Shown here one piece after another: positions 7,102 through 7,524 of a stretch of 7,524 nucleotides of DNA. Each line of letters opens with the position of its first letter. Within the stretch, counting starts at the first letter, position 1. The DNA is taken from the NCBI GenBank assembly GCA_025361385.1, contig JANYAJ010000294.1, positions 1-7,524 of the forward strand, given 5' to 3'. This DNA comes from Nitrospira sp. GTDB lineage: Bacteria; Nitrospirota; Nitrospiria; Nitrospirales; Nitrospiraceae. The position numbers and the translations under genes were made by a program. Below the pieces are notes generated by a model. It searched no databases. It had not been told where the DNA came from and was given only the letters and a program-made list of their open reading frames with translations.

Positions 7102-7110
7102 GTTTTGTTA
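7096..7110. promoter_or_regulatory. CusR/CopR-box-like palindrome
   Basis: On the minus strand the site reads TAACAA-AAC-TTGTTA, a perfect 6-bp inverted repeat with a 3-nt centre, 59 nt upstream of the His-rich start codon. The known E. coli CusR box core is TGACAA-N2-TTGTCA. Each arm here differs by one base, and the centre is one base longer. Because the window encodes a CusR-like regulator, this is a plausible binding site for it. The box core is from established knowledge of the CusR system; binding here is inferred. Confidence 0.42.
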
Positions 7111-7179
7111 TCACCCGTGATGCTTTTCCTAACAGGTCTGAGACTTACGACTGTCCTCATCGCAACAGCATCGCGCCTA

Positions 7180-7524
7180 CTATTCTTTCCCTGGTATCTG
7201 CCGTGCCGTATGTACGCCGGCGCCATGTTCATAGACGAGATTTCCGCCGGTATGGCCGGTCGCACTCACAGCGATAAGTCCAACGGTCGCTATCATGAAA
7301 TACGCAATAAGGGCCTTCCTACTGAAGCGATTGCGAAGCAACAGCCGAGAGAAAAACAAGACTGCCATAATGCCGAGCGTCATGTAGGCCAGCGTTTCGT
7401 GGGTCTCGATCAGGGCTTCGGCCACCCCGGCTTTCTCCGCCGCTCCTTCCGCCTGGCCTCCTGCAATCGCGGCGACGATGCCACCCAGGATTCCTAGTCC
7501 CAATAGCCAAAGAGCGGCCTCGCG
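7180..7524 (-). CDS. DUF2231-type membrane protein, C-terminal part (cut by window edge)
   Basis: The frame is open to the right edge and gives the last 114 residues. Hydrophobic helices are at about residues 3-22 (from the edge: AALWLLGLGILGGIVAAIAG), 48-61 (LAYMTLGIMAVLFF) and 73-88 (ALIAYFMIATVGLIAV). They are followed by TGHTGGNLVYEHGAGV. The GG-x-LVYEHG-x-GV ending is the mark of DUF2231, a family of small four-helix membrane proteins of unknown function. A TTG at 7503 is not a credible start because the first helix continues upstream of it. Histidines next to the helices (ETHETL, TGHTGG, YEHG) could bind a cofactor or metal, but no function is known. The 142-bp gap after it contains its own regulatory signals, so it may not be in the same transcript as the pump genes. 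Confidence 0.8.
   Translation of the reverse strand, partial: REAALWLLGLGILGGIVAAIAGGQAEGAAEKAGVAEALIETHETLAYMTLGIMAVLFFSRLLLRNRFSRKALIAYFMIATVGLIAVSATGHTGGNLVYEHGAGVHTARQIPGKE

Noticed and set aside
7038..7265. Extended start of the His-rich protein at 7265
   Set aside because: It would overlap the DUF2231 coding frame by 86 bp and cover the whole regulatory gap. The extra residues show no fold or signal, and the membrane helix starts only after 7037.
7105..7497. Plus-strand 130-codon open frame at the right end
   Set aside because: Mostly antisense to the DUF2231 gene, whose transmembrane helices and family motif are clear.

Overview
The window shows one Gram-negative heavy-metal efflux locus, with every gene on the minus strand so that transcription runs from right to left. 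It is G+C-rich (roughly 60% by eye). The outer-membrane factor, the periplasmic adaptor and the RND pump show a two-membrane cell. The sequence does not fix the taxon. The general look fits an environmental lineage such as Nitrospirota or a proteobacterium, but that is an impression only.

Layout in transcription order: (1) the 3' part of a DUF2231-type membrane protein gene, cut by the right edge (7524-7180); (2) a 142-bp gap with a palindrome that resembles the CusR/CopR box, plus a candidate promoter; (3) a small exported histidine-rich protein (7037-6567); (4) a 176-bp gap with two stem-loops; (5) the tripartite pump operon: outer-membrane factor (6390-5134), lipoprotein membrane-fusion protein (5112-3928) and HME-family RND permease (3926-822); (6) a 65-bp gap with a good sigma70-like promoter; (7) an OmpR/CusR-type response regulator (756-79); (8) the first 25 codons of a sensor kinase, cut by the left edge. 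No stretch over 300 bases lacks a gene.

How the genes work together: the kinase/regulator pair probably senses periplasmic metal and activates the locus. The pump drives metal out of the cell by proton antiport, and the histidine-rich protein may bind or deliver metal in the periplasm. The RND protein has the CzcA-type DFG-X3-DG signature and an acidic cleft segment, so divalent cations (Zn/Co/Cd/Ni class) fit better than Cu(I)/Ag(I), although the regulator and the box resemble the copper system.

The core is a known type of system. The least explained parts are the histidine-rich protein with its DUF2231 neighbour, a Glu-to-Asp change at a proton-relay position of the pump, a histidine cluster in the adaptor, and the regulatory dyads. 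I found no rRNA, tRNA, CRISPR array, insertion sequence or phage gene.
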